From: Rosa chinensis
Lineage: Eukaryota > Streptophyta > Magnoliopsida > Rosales > Rosaceae
NCBI RefSeq assembly: GCF_002994745.2
Contig: NC_037088.1
Location: forward strand, 625,001-689,000
Direction of reading: 5' to 3'
Length of the DNA: 64,000 nucleotides
A program made the translations under genes and the position numbers. Shown piece after piece: positions 1 through 11,329 of the stretch; the stretch's first letter is position 1, and each line of letters begins with the position of its first letter. The notes under the pieces are model-generated. The model was not told the origin of the DNA and did no database searches. It saw only the letters and a list, made by a program, of their open reading frames with translations.

Positions 1-1249
1 TTATTTTATGTCCGTTGTGTGACTTTCATTCAAACGACAGTTTTTCAAAGTATTCATTATCTATTTTACATTCAGACGACAGTTTTTATTTTTGGGTCAT
101 TGTGATTATTGTGCACATACGACAGTTTTTGTGATTATTGTTGTCCTAATAGAATGATTCAATGCATTGTATATACTGAAACTGAAATAAAAAATGATCA
201 AATTAATAGTAGTTGATCAATATATAGAAGAAATTGTTATAATCCACATCATGCACCAAAATAAATTGTGCAAAGGTAATCTTTCATCTACAAAAAGAGT
301 ACATCTAACACTACTCTCCTAGCAATATACATCCAGAAATTTACTTAAGAAGTCTAGCTTTGCAAACTTTGCTGCTCTCATGGCCTCATTGGAGTCTAGC
401 TTTAGAAGTTTCTGTGGGAGCTTTTTGCTCTCTTACAGTAGTTCCAAGTTCCAACTGCATATGGATCAATAGTTCACTGAGGGGTACACATGCCAAAACA
501 GAAACACTGCAATTCAATTATACCCTTTCTCACCAGTCAATGCTAGGATCATGTACCTGAGATTAGAAAAAAGGAAACAACATACTTATTCACATAGGTT
601 AATGAAATACTGAATTTATACATGTTCTGATCATTTAGGAAAGGAAACAACAAACCGGACTATAGTAGTGTGATCAAGTAAAGAGCTTACACGTTTTGCA
701 CCAGCTTGAGCACAAAAGATAGAAAGAATTCATGATGATAACTGCTATTTTATATTCTTCCTTCTAAGGTAAGATTTTATACCTTCAAATGTTCAAAACA
801 TAATATGCTATTTTAGGCCTAATGCATCCCTCCCACCCTCAGAACCGGAGCCAGGACTTACTAGCCTTGTGCATCCTTACACAAGCTAAAATACCTATAT
901 AACGAACTTACTGATACCCATTTCTAGAAATCTCTTCTTGGATGGCAGTGGTCACATCTATAAAACAATAGTAGCACGAGAGATATACTCAACCCTAATC
1001 CGATGCATGTATACAACGTACCTAGCTCATGATAGGGTAGTCATTCTGGACAAGTCAGTGAGGCGTCAAAATCTCCCACTGAACTTTTCAAACTAGTTTT
1101 AGTAAGTGTGATTTTTTCCTTATTGGCACCCATCAAAGGATTGTCTTTTGCCAATATATAACAAGAACTATTGTCCTAAAGCGATTAATAATTGAAGAAA
1201 AGTGACCCTAGCTATGACCTGCCTAACATAGTTAACTAATCGTGGTTTT

Positions 1250-1427
1250 TGTTGAAGGATATCGACATAATGTGTGCCTCTACAAACTAGGGTTTAGAGT
1301 TGTAATAGGAATGTGTTTTAGGTATTCAATTGTAATCGGATTCTATTACCTTTTGGGTACCTTGTAACTCCCTATTTAAAGGGTTCCTATTATCAATGAT
1401 AACACACAATTCTATTTTCCTACAACA
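1250..1427 (+). repeat. Left LTR of the copia element
   Basis: 178 bp beginning TGTTGAAGG and ending CTACAACA. It differs from the right LTR at two positions only (ccctattt/ccttattt and attttcc/attctcc). The short length is unusual but within the copia range. The segment ctatttaaaggg (1370-1381) is the best TATA-like candidate for the element promoter. Confidence 0.93.
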
Positions 1428-1441
1428 CGTTATCAGCACGA
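1428..1441 (+). promoter_or_regulatory. Primer-binding site, apparently for half of tRNA-Ile
   Basis: The sequence cgttatcagcacga follows the LTR directly. It is not the common plant copia site TGGTATCAGAGC, which pairs with the 3' end of initiator tRNA-Met. Its complement, TCGTGCTGATAACG, matches the plant tRNA-Ile(AAU) anticodon arm as I remember it (TCGTGCTAATAACG). The single difference is at the wobble position, where A is converted to inosine and would pair with the C here. This implies priming from a tRNA cut in its anticodon arm, as described for Drosophila copia with initiator tRNA-Met. The same 13 bases abut the LTR of the copia remnant at 24622. The tRNA sequence is recalled, not looked up. 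Confidence 0.5.
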
Positions 1442-2143
1442 ATTCTAACCCTAGCTTCAGAAGATAAAACCCTAGAACTTCTTCACTGCCGCCAACCCAA
1501 AACAAAAAAAAAAAAAAAGAGGAGAGGTCGACTAACAGCAGCGCTCCCGTGCCCACGTCGAACTGCACCAGCAGCCCAGCCTCCTGCGCAGCCTCCCTAC
1601 ATCCTGCAACCCGCGCACCACTGCTGCCCCAGCCCTCCTCCGATCAGCACATCGCCTGCTTCCCTGCACCCATACCACCGGCGAAACTGCAACAGCAAGC
1701 TCACTGCAGCAGCCCTCCTCCGCATAGCCCAACAGCCCTCCGCCCTGCCCAGCAGCCCCGGCCTCCGATCTGCAGCAGCCCAAGCCTCCCTGCCTCAGCT
1801 TTTCAGCTTTCCTGCCGAGCAGTCCAGCTGCCTCGCACACTAAAAAAAAAATAAAAAAAAAGGAGGAAGAAAAAGAAAAAAGGAGGAAGGGAGAAGGGCA
1901 GCCCACCAACTGCCAATTTCCAACCAAATTACAGCAATTCTAATTTAGCTACACGCCTGCATCAACACGCGCGTGTATAAAGAATTGTGAAGCAAAACTT
2001 CAAATTATCAAGTAAGTTTTTACGATTAAAGTTCCTGCTTTCTTGTATTTAAATTCATTTTATTTTCTGCATAATATTGGAATATATGTTGCCAAATGAT
2101 TTTGAGTACTTAACAAAGCGGAATTGTGGGGATTTACGCTTAA

Positions 2144-2247
2144 CGAACTAAGAGTGTTCGTATGAACTAAGAGTGTTCATAATTAAACGAACTAAGAGTG
2201 TTCGTGTGAACTAAGAGCGTTCACAATGCTTGGACTAAGAGCGTCCG
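2144..2247 (+). repeat. Tandem hairpin array in the copia leader
   Basis: Five near-copies of a 17-base unit, each an inverted repeat with a 7-base loop: cgaac-taagagt-gttcg (2144, 2188), tgaac-taagagt-gttca (2163), tgaac-taagagc-gttca (2207) and a last unit with ggac/gtcc arms (near 2231). The arms change together (C-G to T-A, A-T to G-C), so pairing is kept while sequence varies. A sixth unit lies inside gag near 3010. Its position between the primer site and the gag start is where retroelements carry packaging or dimerisation signals. That function is inference. Confidence 0.7.
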
Positions 2248-2409
2248 TAAGCATCAAATTGTGACCATATTAAAACATCATTGTTGGTCTAATCCAAAAG
2301 AGATTCTTGGAAATTGATTTCTTGGTAGCATAGCTCGGAAATCTTATTATTTTAGTTTTCGTGGAAGTTTAGCTCCGAAACTAATATATCTTCTCTTCTT
2401 ATTTTCAGG

Positions 2410-3519
2410 ATGTCGAATGAACCTAGACTCGACTTTCCCATGCTTGACTCAACAGGCTCGGATTACCACAGTTGGGTAACCGATGTTGAGAACCATCTCA
2501 CTTCAAAGGGAATATTACCTATAATCCAGGCACCTAACCCGGATATTGAGTTCAACCGAACATCTACAAAGCATGCTCAAGCAGTTATCTTGATGCGACG
2601 CCATATGGATAAGGCACTCAGATTGGAGTATATGTCGATCAAGAATGCAAGAGAGCTATGGGTAGCGCTAGAAGAGCGCTTTGGCAATGTCCAAGATTCC
2701 CTCCTCCCTGACTTGAAGGTTCAATGAAACAATCTGCGCTTTGCTGACTTCAAGTCTGTTGCTGAATATAATTCAGAAGCTCTTCGCATACAGTCCATGT
2801 TGAGGTTTTGTGGACAACCTGTCACAGAGCAAGAGCTAATTGAGAAAACTCTCTCCACCTTCCATGTTTCAGCCATTTTGGTATCAAAGCAATACCGTAC
2901 TGAAGTCAATGCTGGACGAATCACGAGGTTCCATCAGCTTATTAATATTATATCTGTAGCTGAGAAACATGATAACATACTCATGAGGAATTATAATTCA
3001 AGACCCATTGGAACTAAGAGCGTTCATGAGGCGAATTATAATGCACCCAAAAGAGGGCGCAAGGAGCGGTACCCTAAGAATGGGGGCCATGAGGGACGTA
3101 TGGGCCCATATAACCGCCCTAATCAGGAAGGAAACCGCAAGTTTGGTGTGGATACACGTGGTGGTAATGCCACACGTGGGAGAGGGGGTCGTGGTATCCC
3201 TAGCTGTAATGGTCGCTCAATGGGTCGTGGTGGTGGCACCAACCCTCCTAGGGAACGCCCGCAACGTGCACAACATGCACCTCAATTAAAGGGAGGCAAC
3301 CGCAATGATGAGTGTCATCGATGTGGATCAATTGAGCATTGGTTCAAGCAATGCAAGGCAAGCGAGGAACTAGCTGCAAGCTACAGGGCATATAGGGACC
3401 TGAGAGAGCAAGAAGTGTTCCTTGCAGAAGAAGAAGAAGATGGTGGAGATGTCAATCTCACCATAGAGGACTTCAAAGCTGAAGATGAAGTGCACATGGA
3501 TGCAACAGACTTTGATTAG
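2410..3519 (+). pseudogene. Copia Gag with one in-frame stop
   Basis: Gag forms the particle that packages element RNA. A single reading frame of 370 codons runs from the ATG after cttattttcagg to TAG, broken only by TGA at 2725-2727, where the relatives I recall carry Trp. The N-terminal part resembles copia Gag (UBN2-like), with YHSWVTDVENHL near residue 20. A basic Gly/Arg-rich stretch precedes one zinc knuckle CX2CX4HX4C (CHRCGSIEHWFKQC, about 3313-3354). An acidic tail EEEEDGG follows. The stop ends Gag before the knuckle unless read through. Unlike pol, the frame is otherwise clean, which suggests Gag was under selection longer, or that the TGA is recent. There is no in-frame fusion to pol, because TAG ends gag. 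Confidence 0.85.
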
Positions 3520-4049
3520 ATTAGTCCTTTTTATTTTTCCAAGAACTTTTGTAATGGCAATTTGCCTTAGTCAATAAATGACAATTGTATTAACTCTTTC
3601 TGTGGCAAACCCAATAAAATGTGATGTCTAGGAAAGTCATTGAGATTCTTGGTACTTAAGAGAGCCTCGCTCCACCAACATCTCTCTCTACTTTCCTAGT
3701 CATATTTGATTGGAGTTACCAAACAGATAGAGTACTACAATGTGTCTTAGTTGATTTTATTTTGGATTAGACTTTGGAAACTTTGATGTAATCATTGGCT
3801 ATTAATAAAGTGTCAATTCTTTTACTTAATGTCTTGGACATACCTTAATTCGAACTTTATAGAGCCAATGGTTTTCATGTGGAAACACATTATGAGAATG
3901 GACAGAGTTCCTTTGCATCACCTCTAATGACTACGGACATAAACGAGTATTAGAGAAACTTATGTGTCGCTCTAGTGGGTTGTATGCAACCACTATTTGA
4001 GTTATTGAATCCAACTATGTCATGAGAGACGACTTATGGGATTTTGGCA

Positions 4050-6780
4050 CATATAGGCTTTGACATGATGATCCGTGTATTAAAGACTTACATGAACATC
4101 CATTTTCAGAACGAAGAAAAGTAAGAACCAAGAATTGGTTCGAGGAGCTGCACATGTGCCTCATAGCGCCATGATTGTGCAAAGACAGGCCATACATGGC
4201 CAGTGCCGCCTACCCCCTGCGGCAAATACATGGCATTGACGCCATAAACTCCTCTCTACTCCTCAAGTCTATTGTGACACTATGGCTTCACCAAAACCTT
4301 TATTGGTTGATTATAAAGCCCATGTTTCGTTCTGTAAAGCCTGTTATTTAGGATTGAGACCATCCTATGCAAAGGAGATTGAGGAAATAATTCCATTCTC
4401 ACAAAGCCTCTAAGGGAATTCTATGGATTTGATCAACCAACTTGCGGACCATATAGATGTTTTATGGTGTTGGTTGATACGCAAACACGCTGGTCACGTG
4501 TTGTGCCATTATCCACTCGTAATGCTGCTTATACTACACTCCTAGCACATAACATATGGCTACGGGCTCACTACCCAGATCATCCCATTCAGTCAATTTG
4601 ACTTGATAATGCTAGAGAGTTTACATCGACAGTTTTCGATGACTATTGCATATCATTGGGTATTGATATCAAGTATCATATTCCCATGTACACACCCAAT
4701 TGGTCTCGCGGAAAAGCCACCATTAAATGACTACAATGGTAGCCCGGACATTGGTAATGCGCACCAATATTTCCGCTTGGGTTATGCAATAACGCATGCA
4801 GCTATGCTAATTCGTCTACGACTCATAGCAGCCACTCAATTTTTATTTGCGTTATAGCTAGTGACTGGGTTCGAGTTTAATATCTCGTATTTATGCATAT
4901 TTGAGTGTGCGGTTCATGTGCCAATTGCGTCACCACAGCGCATCAACATGAGTCATTACAATGAATGCATATATATATTTGTTGGACATGAGTCTCCAAC
5001 TATAAGTCCGCTATGTAGAACCCTTGACAGGCGATCTCTATTTCGCTGGATTTGCGAATTGTCACTTTGATGAGACAGTCTTCTCGTCGTTAGGGGGAGA
5101 TTAGAACGTCAATGTTCAACAGGAACGACAGGAATTGTCGTGGTCTGTCCCCACTATGTCTCATCTTGATCCCCTAAAAGTGACGAGATCACATATACCT
5201 GCTGCAAACATGCCTGCAAGGATTGATGTGCCCACAAGAGGACATGGTGCCACCCAGAGAAGATGGGTACTGCACCACTACCATGGATGGTAGTATGGTG
5301 ACGCCACAAAGGTGGCATAATGGCGTCATAGGCCATGGGTTCCGCTAGAGAGAGTAGGAGACCCATAGGTTCGATGGATTCTCGCCCTAAGAAGAGAGCG
5401 AGTTTGGCACAACTTGATCCATTGATCATTGATACTCATAATCCGTCTCATGAGAATATTTTGGATTGTGGTTATGTCCAAGAGACATCGTTGGGGGACG
5501 CCTCAATGTTAGAACCAATTCCTGAAAATATAGAGATCTCTACGAACTACACTAGTGTACATGAGGACGTGGAATTATTGAGACCAATGACATCGAACCT
5601 TACTCCGTTGAAGAAAGCCAACGTAGAGAAAATTGGCCTAAATGGAAAGATGCGATCCAGGTTGAATTGGATTCACTAACGAAGAGGAAGGATTTCGTGC
5701 CTGAGATGTCAACACCTCCTAAACATAAAACCTATTGACATTAATAGGTCTTCGTTAGATAGCGTGATGAGAAAAAGAGATGGCAATCTCACCTTATGGC
5801 GCAAGGTTTCTCACAACGCCCTGGAATCGACTACGAGAAGACATATTCTCTCGTAATGGATGTCATTGCACTCCACTACCTTGTCAGTTTGGTAGTTTCC
5901 AAATAACTGAACATGCAACTTACGAATGTGGTCACTACGTATCTCTATGGGGATCTAGATACGGAATATAATGAAGGTTCTTGTGGACTTTATTTACCCA
6001 AGTCAAGTGGCTCTAGACCACGGAGCGCATTTGCAACGAGGTTGAAATGCTCACTAAAATGACTACTTGATTGGGAAGGGATATGATGAACTATGCCCAC
6101 GCGTTTCCATGACAAGTTCTGGATTTGCAATTGTCGCGGTTTATGTTGATAAACATAATTGGAACCCTTGAGAGTTAAGGGAAACCGCTGAACACCTGAA
6201 ATCCGAGTTTGAGAGGAAGGACCTTGGGAGAACACGGTTTTGTCTAGATTCAGAACTTGTATACCGTGTCAATAGACATTTTTGATAAAGTCAAAGATGC
6301 ACCATGGTCGTCCGTAGTCTTGGCCCTAAAAGGGATCCGTTTCGTCCCAGGGATGATGACGAAGACGTGTTAATAGCGAAAGTGCTTACTTATGTACAAT
6401 AGGCGCATTATTGTACTTAGCACAATACAAGACCGGACACCTCAATTATTATGAACTTGTTGGCTAGACATAGCCCCGCGCCAACGCAACGCCATTAGAT
6501 TGGTATAAAGACAATCTTTTGATATTTGAGAGGTACGATTGATATGGGCTTGTTCTATCCCTACAGAGAAAAGAGACAACGGAAATGTAGGATCGGACTC
6601 CACAAGGCAAAATGCCACCTTCCGTGCTCCTCCTCCTCTCTATCAAAATGACAACAAACACTTCTAAATACTGAAGTGAACCAAATCCGATAAGAGGATA
6701 ATGTAGCGGACTTATTTACTAAGTCGTTAAAAATCCACCTTCGAGAAACGTGTGAAGAGCATCGGATTGAGAAAGTTATC
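4050..6780 (+). pseudogene. Degenerate copia pol (integrase, RT, RNase H remains)
   Basis: Fragments of all pol domains can be recognised in order but in different frames and with many stops. The integrase core is around 4430-4720 (readable LDNAREFTS and YHIPMYTPNWS, the latter a decayed version of the usual HTQNG motif, with a TGA just before LDNAREFTS where I expect Arg). The start of reverse transcriptase is around 5760-5960 (RYKARLVAQGFSQRPGIDY followed by EKTYSPV-like text). RNase H remains lie around 6390-6760, ending in ADLFTKSL. No catalytic domain is complete. Protease was not found. The copy cannot supply its own enzymes. Confidence 0.85.
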
Positions 6781-6997
6781 CGAACTCCCATGATTGTAGC
6801 AATCAGGGGGAGATATTGACATCAGGGGGAGGCATGATGTCTACATGTTCGATCTCGAAGAGTGAAGGACGTGTTGTGCTCTTTTTGTCCTTCGACCAGG
6901 GTTATTTTTGTCCCACAGGGTTTTTGTTACCTGGCAAGGTTTTTAACGAGGCAACAATTAAAGCGTCATCACCAAGTTTGAGCGGCACAAGGGGGAG

Positions 6998-7175
6998 TGT
7001 TGAAGGATATCGACATAATGTGTGCCTCTACAAACTAGGGTTTAGAGTTGTAATAGGAATGTGTTTTAGGTATTCAATTGTAATCGGATTCTATTACCTT
7101 TTGGGTACCTTGTAACTCCTTATTTAAAGGGTTCCTATTATCAATGATAACACACAATTCTATTCTCCTACAACA
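6998..7175 (+). repeat. Right LTR of the copia element
   Basis: 178 bp, 176 identical to the left LTR, preceded by the polypurine tract aagggggag and followed by the target duplication gtttt. The near identity means the copy inserted recently relative to other elements here. Confidence 0.93.
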
Positions 7176-8010
7176 GTTTTCATGATTAATATTACTTAAT
7201 GAGCATGGGTTCACTGTTCAGCCAATGAACATGAATGGGGCATCAGAAATTTACGTGCCCTCAGGATTATTGGCCAATGAGTAGGAATATTTCCTCGTTT
7301 TAATATGTGGTAGTGGTACAAACCCTAGCAAAGGTCAGGCAACTCAGTATTAGTTGAAATAAAACAAAATTAATGTACTGCCAAATTATATATGATTATA
7401 ACGTGCATTAGAATAGAGACCTACATTACTAGCAATAATGCACTAGTGTGTCCCTAGCTATATCTAGCGATGCGTTTGTTCTTGGATGGCAGTGGTCACA
7501 ACATAGTGTTTTATAAGCTCGTACTCATTATTTGTACTCTTTAGTGTTTTGTAAGCAGCAAAATCACAAATTTACAAGCCATTCCAAGCAAAATTTCAAG
7601 CCAAACAAACAGAACATGATCATACCTCTAAGAGCACAAATATACCAAGTGAGAAAGGCGTAAAATTCATGTCAGCAGTTGGACAATTCAAAATTCAACA
7701 ATGAATAATATGGAACAAGAAACACTGCAATCATGTCAATACTAGTCAGAACAATATCAAACCAGCAAAAAAAAAATCATGCGAAAACGAAAATTCGAGA
7801 ACACCAACTAGTTGGATCATTGCTTCTGTGCATAACTCTTCATTCTACTAAATAAAGAATAGACTGACAAACCATTTTACCTTTTTATTTCAAAGTAAAT
7901 TTACAAAGACAATATTTATGAATTTCAGTCCAAGCAAATTTACAAAAACAATATTTATGAAATTCATTATGATTGTAAAGACTTGTTTATGAAGTTCTAG
8001 ACTACTCACA

Positions 8011-8531
8011 GCTCAGAGAAAACTTCGCCCGACTACATGCACCCAATATAGATGCAAGGCTTGTCTAAATGAGTTGCAAGTGCAGCTCCCAAAAAATCTG
8101 TGCAAAACAAAAAAGAAGTGAAACAAGATAAATCATAAAGAGCCATCTGCGGTGTAAATATATGCCAATGAGAAAGATATCCAACATTAATAATTGGTAA
8201 AAGCGAATTTTCATTCAGAACTATTAGACACAATCTTTTCTATTGACAAAGAATATGGTGTTTCCAATCTACATTTACAAAAATCATACCTAAAGAACAT
8301 GATAAACACATTAAAAAATAGAATATTACCTAAAACAAAGGGAGGGGGTAGCAATTGTGTGGAAGCAGAGCTAGTACATAAACAAATCCTATTGAAAAAT
8401 GAGTCCATGTAATACTGACCAATATTTAAATAAACATCATCATTGACTTTGGCATAAAACTTATCAGCAACATGAGCAAAGAACGGTGTAGCCTTCTTTG
8501 AGAACTCTTCAGGTGCCTCCACATGGGTATC
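8011..8531 (-). pseudogene. Hydroxyproline O-galactosyltransferase (HPGT-like) fragment
   Basis: Two adjacent exons of a Golgi beta-1,3-galactosyltransferase that adds galactose to hydroxyproline of arabinogalactan proteins. The first exon (about 8420-8531, acceptor ttggcag) encodes EAPEEFSKKATPFFAHVADK followed by YAKVNDDVYLNI. The DD is the metal-binding motif of the family (usual form FYVKVNDDVYVN). A few residues before Y are missing compared with relatives. The second exon (about 8011-8097, acceptor gcacag) encodes ALATHLDKPCIYIGCM then SGEVFSE, separated by TAG (8033-8035) where relatives have Lys. Introns are kept, so this is a genomic and not an mRNA-derived copy. It lies inside the CACTA composite in the same direction as the next fragment. 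The N-terminal membrane anchor and C-terminal half are absent. Confidence 0.85.
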
Positions 8532-9431
8532 CTGCCAACAATGGGGTGAAATTAATCAGAATACTAACAATAGTATACCATATATTTGCCGCACAGTTTC
8601 CATGATATACCACTGTGTTCACATCTAACATTGAGGCAACGATGTTAATTGTGTAAAGGACCAAGCACATGGAACAATGGGAACATGCCTTCTCTAGGTG
8701 AAAGTAGTCAACTAGTCATAACATCTCAAGTCTGGAACTAATACAGCAAGACCAATAAAGGAAAGAGTTATCGTGCACAACAAGATCTGGATTTGAGACC
8801 ACTATTTCCTTATACAATTAGCCAAATGAGAATAGAACAAAATCGAGATTTCTTAATAGAAAGTAAATACAAAGACTATAAATTCAAACCTTCACTATCG
8901 CCAAAAGGAGGCAAAATCTTGAAATTTTAAGAAACAAGGACCAGGAACTCAATACGGTACAAATCTGAACTTACAGGCACATATTAACATGTTTGATTAA
9001 CGGCGAAACATCAGAATTAAACCAGCTGCCTACATGGAATGTCAGAAGCATGACAACCATAACTGTGGCAAAATCCCACTTCAACCATATATCAGCATAA
9101 AATGGATAACATCATGTTTCTTCAAGTCCTAAATATATATGCTACACTATAGTTTCCATTACAAAGGAAGGTGGCCAAGCCGGGGGAAGGGGGGAAGAAG
9201 CACACTCACTAAAGTGAATGTCAATGATGCTAACACACTTCAATATATATCTAAATGCACAAACGATTGTCAATCAAACTAACAGACCAAGTTCATTTCT
9301 GATTCAACTAAACATGCAAAATAAATAAATATGGACATCTTACATCTGATATTAAATACCAACTACACTCTAAACAAACAAAGACACCAAACAGGAGCAC
9401 AGAGGGAAATGGATAGTCAATATATACTTAC

Positions 9432-10060
9432 TTTGAATTGGTAGGGCACAACAAAATCCCTTGCTTGTTGATCTTTCCAACAAGAACAGAAACAAGTGGT
9501 ATGCAGAAGCACCTCGCTAGCATTCCAACTTCCGCTGGCTCAAAATGCTGTTTATCAAAGATCTTAAGACCATCAGTTTACCAAACCACAAATCAATATA
9601 ATAAGTCGAATCTCAAAAACAATTCTCCTATTTCGATCAATGTTCAAAAAACCTAGCTCAACCAATTCACCAAGCATGCAGCAATTAAGTTAGCCTAATT
9701 TCTATAACTCAATTCTCTTGGATCGTGGTTTATAGCATATACCTGAGTCAACTGAGCCAGCAACCGACCTTCTGCGGCATCGTTCGAAGCATTCATCTTC
9801 AGCAAAGGCTTCAACCTCTCGTCTGCGCGCCCATAACCTGCATATCAAGCGCTTGAAGCCACTGCAAAACCCGGTCATCTTGGTTGCTCTGCTGCAGCAA
9901 CAGATCTCCGTCCCCTCCTTCAACCAGTATCCCTGTCAACCACTCTTCCAGCCCAATCTCACTCCCCGACGACGTCGATCCCTCGCCGGAGCTCCCGACC
10001 TCGTTCGCGGCCAACGAGTCCTCGAATTCCTCGGCGTTTGACCGATCGGAAAAGTAGTAG
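9432..10060 (-). pseudogene. Fragment of an unidentified conserved plant gene
   Basis: Exon 1 (9743 to about 10060) encodes an acidic Ser/Gly-rich start (SGEGSTSSGSEIGLEEWL) followed by DDRVLQWLQALDMQVMG. After a frame change it continues ADERLKPLLKMNASNDAAEG to LLAQLTQ. A short deletion at about 9832-9842 causes the shift. Canonical GT (gtatatg) follows. Exon 2 (9432-9547, acceptor ataaacag, donor gtaagt) continues in phase with HFEPAEVGMLARCFCIPLV and GKINKQGILLCPT. I am sure these exons belong together because splice sites and phase agree. I remember similar text in plant proteins of unknown function but cannot name the family. The frameshift makes it a pseudogene captured by the CACTA element. 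Confidence 0.65.
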
Positions 10061-10599
10061 GAGACCTGACACACATAAGAAATTTGATAAACAATTGTTG
10101 AGCATCAATGATTCCATCACAAAAGAGACATTGAAACATCTGGCTTACAATTAGTTTTTCGTAACCACTGAAGAAACAAAAGAACATAACATAACCACAC
10201 AGCGAAACCCCAATATTTTCACCGCACCTCTCTTGGTTATGTTCTTCTCGAACCCCTCCACCTTCCTATCAGCAAGTTGCCTCGAAGTCGTCTGTGCATT
10301 CATTCAAAACCCCCAATATTTCTATTAACTCAAATTTCCCTACCTCTAAATCTCCAGATCTACACAGATTTGAATTTGCACAAAACTGAAAAATTGATCT
10401 GATCTGAAATTTCGTTCGAAATGTAGATTTCAGAGAAGAATTAATGTCGAAACAGATAGAGGAAAGAGGAATCAAATGGGTGTTAAGGATTTCATACCTC
10501 TGCTCTGAAATCAAATGGGAAGAGCAAGCTCTCTTCGTCCACAATGAGAGAGATACTAAGTTTGCTTTCTCAAAATTTCTAGGGTTTTACTAGACTTGA

Positions 10600-10827
10600 G
10601 GGATTTTGAGTCAACTCCGAGTTCTGAGTCTTCACTCCAATAAGCTCACCGGTTCGCCAACAGTGCTTTGGAATCTCTACCTCCAAGGGAATGAGTTATC
10701 CGGTGAGTTTCTGCCCGGGTTGACTCCGTTTGAGATGCTGAATTGGCTTGATCTCAGTTCTAACAACTTCATTGGCTCAATCCGGTTCGCGGTCAATAAT
10801 CTCACGCAGAGAGATGAGATTGGTTAG
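10600..10827 (+). pseudogene. LRR receptor-like kinase ectodomain fragment
   Basis: About 70 codons encode leucine-rich repeats of a plasma-membrane receptor kinase: [14 protein letters not shown], then [19 protein letters not shown], then [23 protein letters not shown]. The spacing fits three consecutive 24-residue repeats with a deletion after the first (SP-TVLWN where relatives have a longer IP.DF.NL stretch). It resembles the RLK902 / probable inactive receptor kinase subfamily. There is no signal peptide, transmembrane segment or kinase domain nearby. It is the third host-gene piece inside the CACTA composite, on the opposite strand to the other two. Confidence 0.8.
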
Positions 10828-11329
10828 AGAGAAGAATGAGGGTGTGGGACAGTGACGGTTTTGATTTTGGTTTTGGCTTTGGGTCTGTCGAGAGTGAGGC
10901 GAGGCGAGAGAGGGTTTTGGTTTTCGTCTGTCAAGAGTGAGACGAGGCAAGAGTGAGGCGCTATTGGTTTTGGGTCTGTTTTTTTTTTTTTTTTGCTTAA
11001 GTGGTGGGGTTTCAGCCGGGTTTGTGAGCCCTATCAATTTGGACAAGGACTCACACAACAGATTTGTGTAAGAATGTGGTCTGAATACAGTCATTTAAAT
11101 TTAGGGTTTGTCTCCTATTAATTGACTTCCCTCTTTGGAGAGTTGGATAAGAATGGTGGTGGGAAATATCCCTCCTTTCTGTCAAACATATTAATCAGAC
11201 CACAGTTTTATTATTTCTCGTCGTATGATTAATACATGTTGGGGGAAAATTTGGAGTTTGCGATAGGGTTTGGCACCACAGACATGGTGGGAAACTTGCC
11301 GCTCAATTTTTTTAGGGTCACACAACGGT

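Larger units (their letters stand above)
1250..7175 (+). mobile_element. Ty1/copia LTR retrotransposon, young but pol-defective
   Basis: Two 178-bp direct LTRs (TG...CA) differ at only 2 positions and are flanked by a perfect 5-bp duplication gtttt (1245-1249 and 7176-7180). A purine-rich tract (aagggggag) precedes the right LTR. Internal order is leader, gag, protease/integrase remnant, reverse transcriptase and RNase H remnant, which is the copia order (integrase before RT). Gag is readable apart from one stop, whereas pol is broken throughout by stops and shifts. The very low LTR divergence dates the insertion as recent, so pol was presumably already dead when the copy was made. The element sits inside the CACTA composite and splits non-coding sequence there. 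Confidence 0.93.

Noticed and set aside
1549..1854. 101-codon Pro/Ser-rich frame in the copia leader
   Set aside because: GC-rich leader sequence with an overlapping open frame on the other strand. Gag begins later at 2410.
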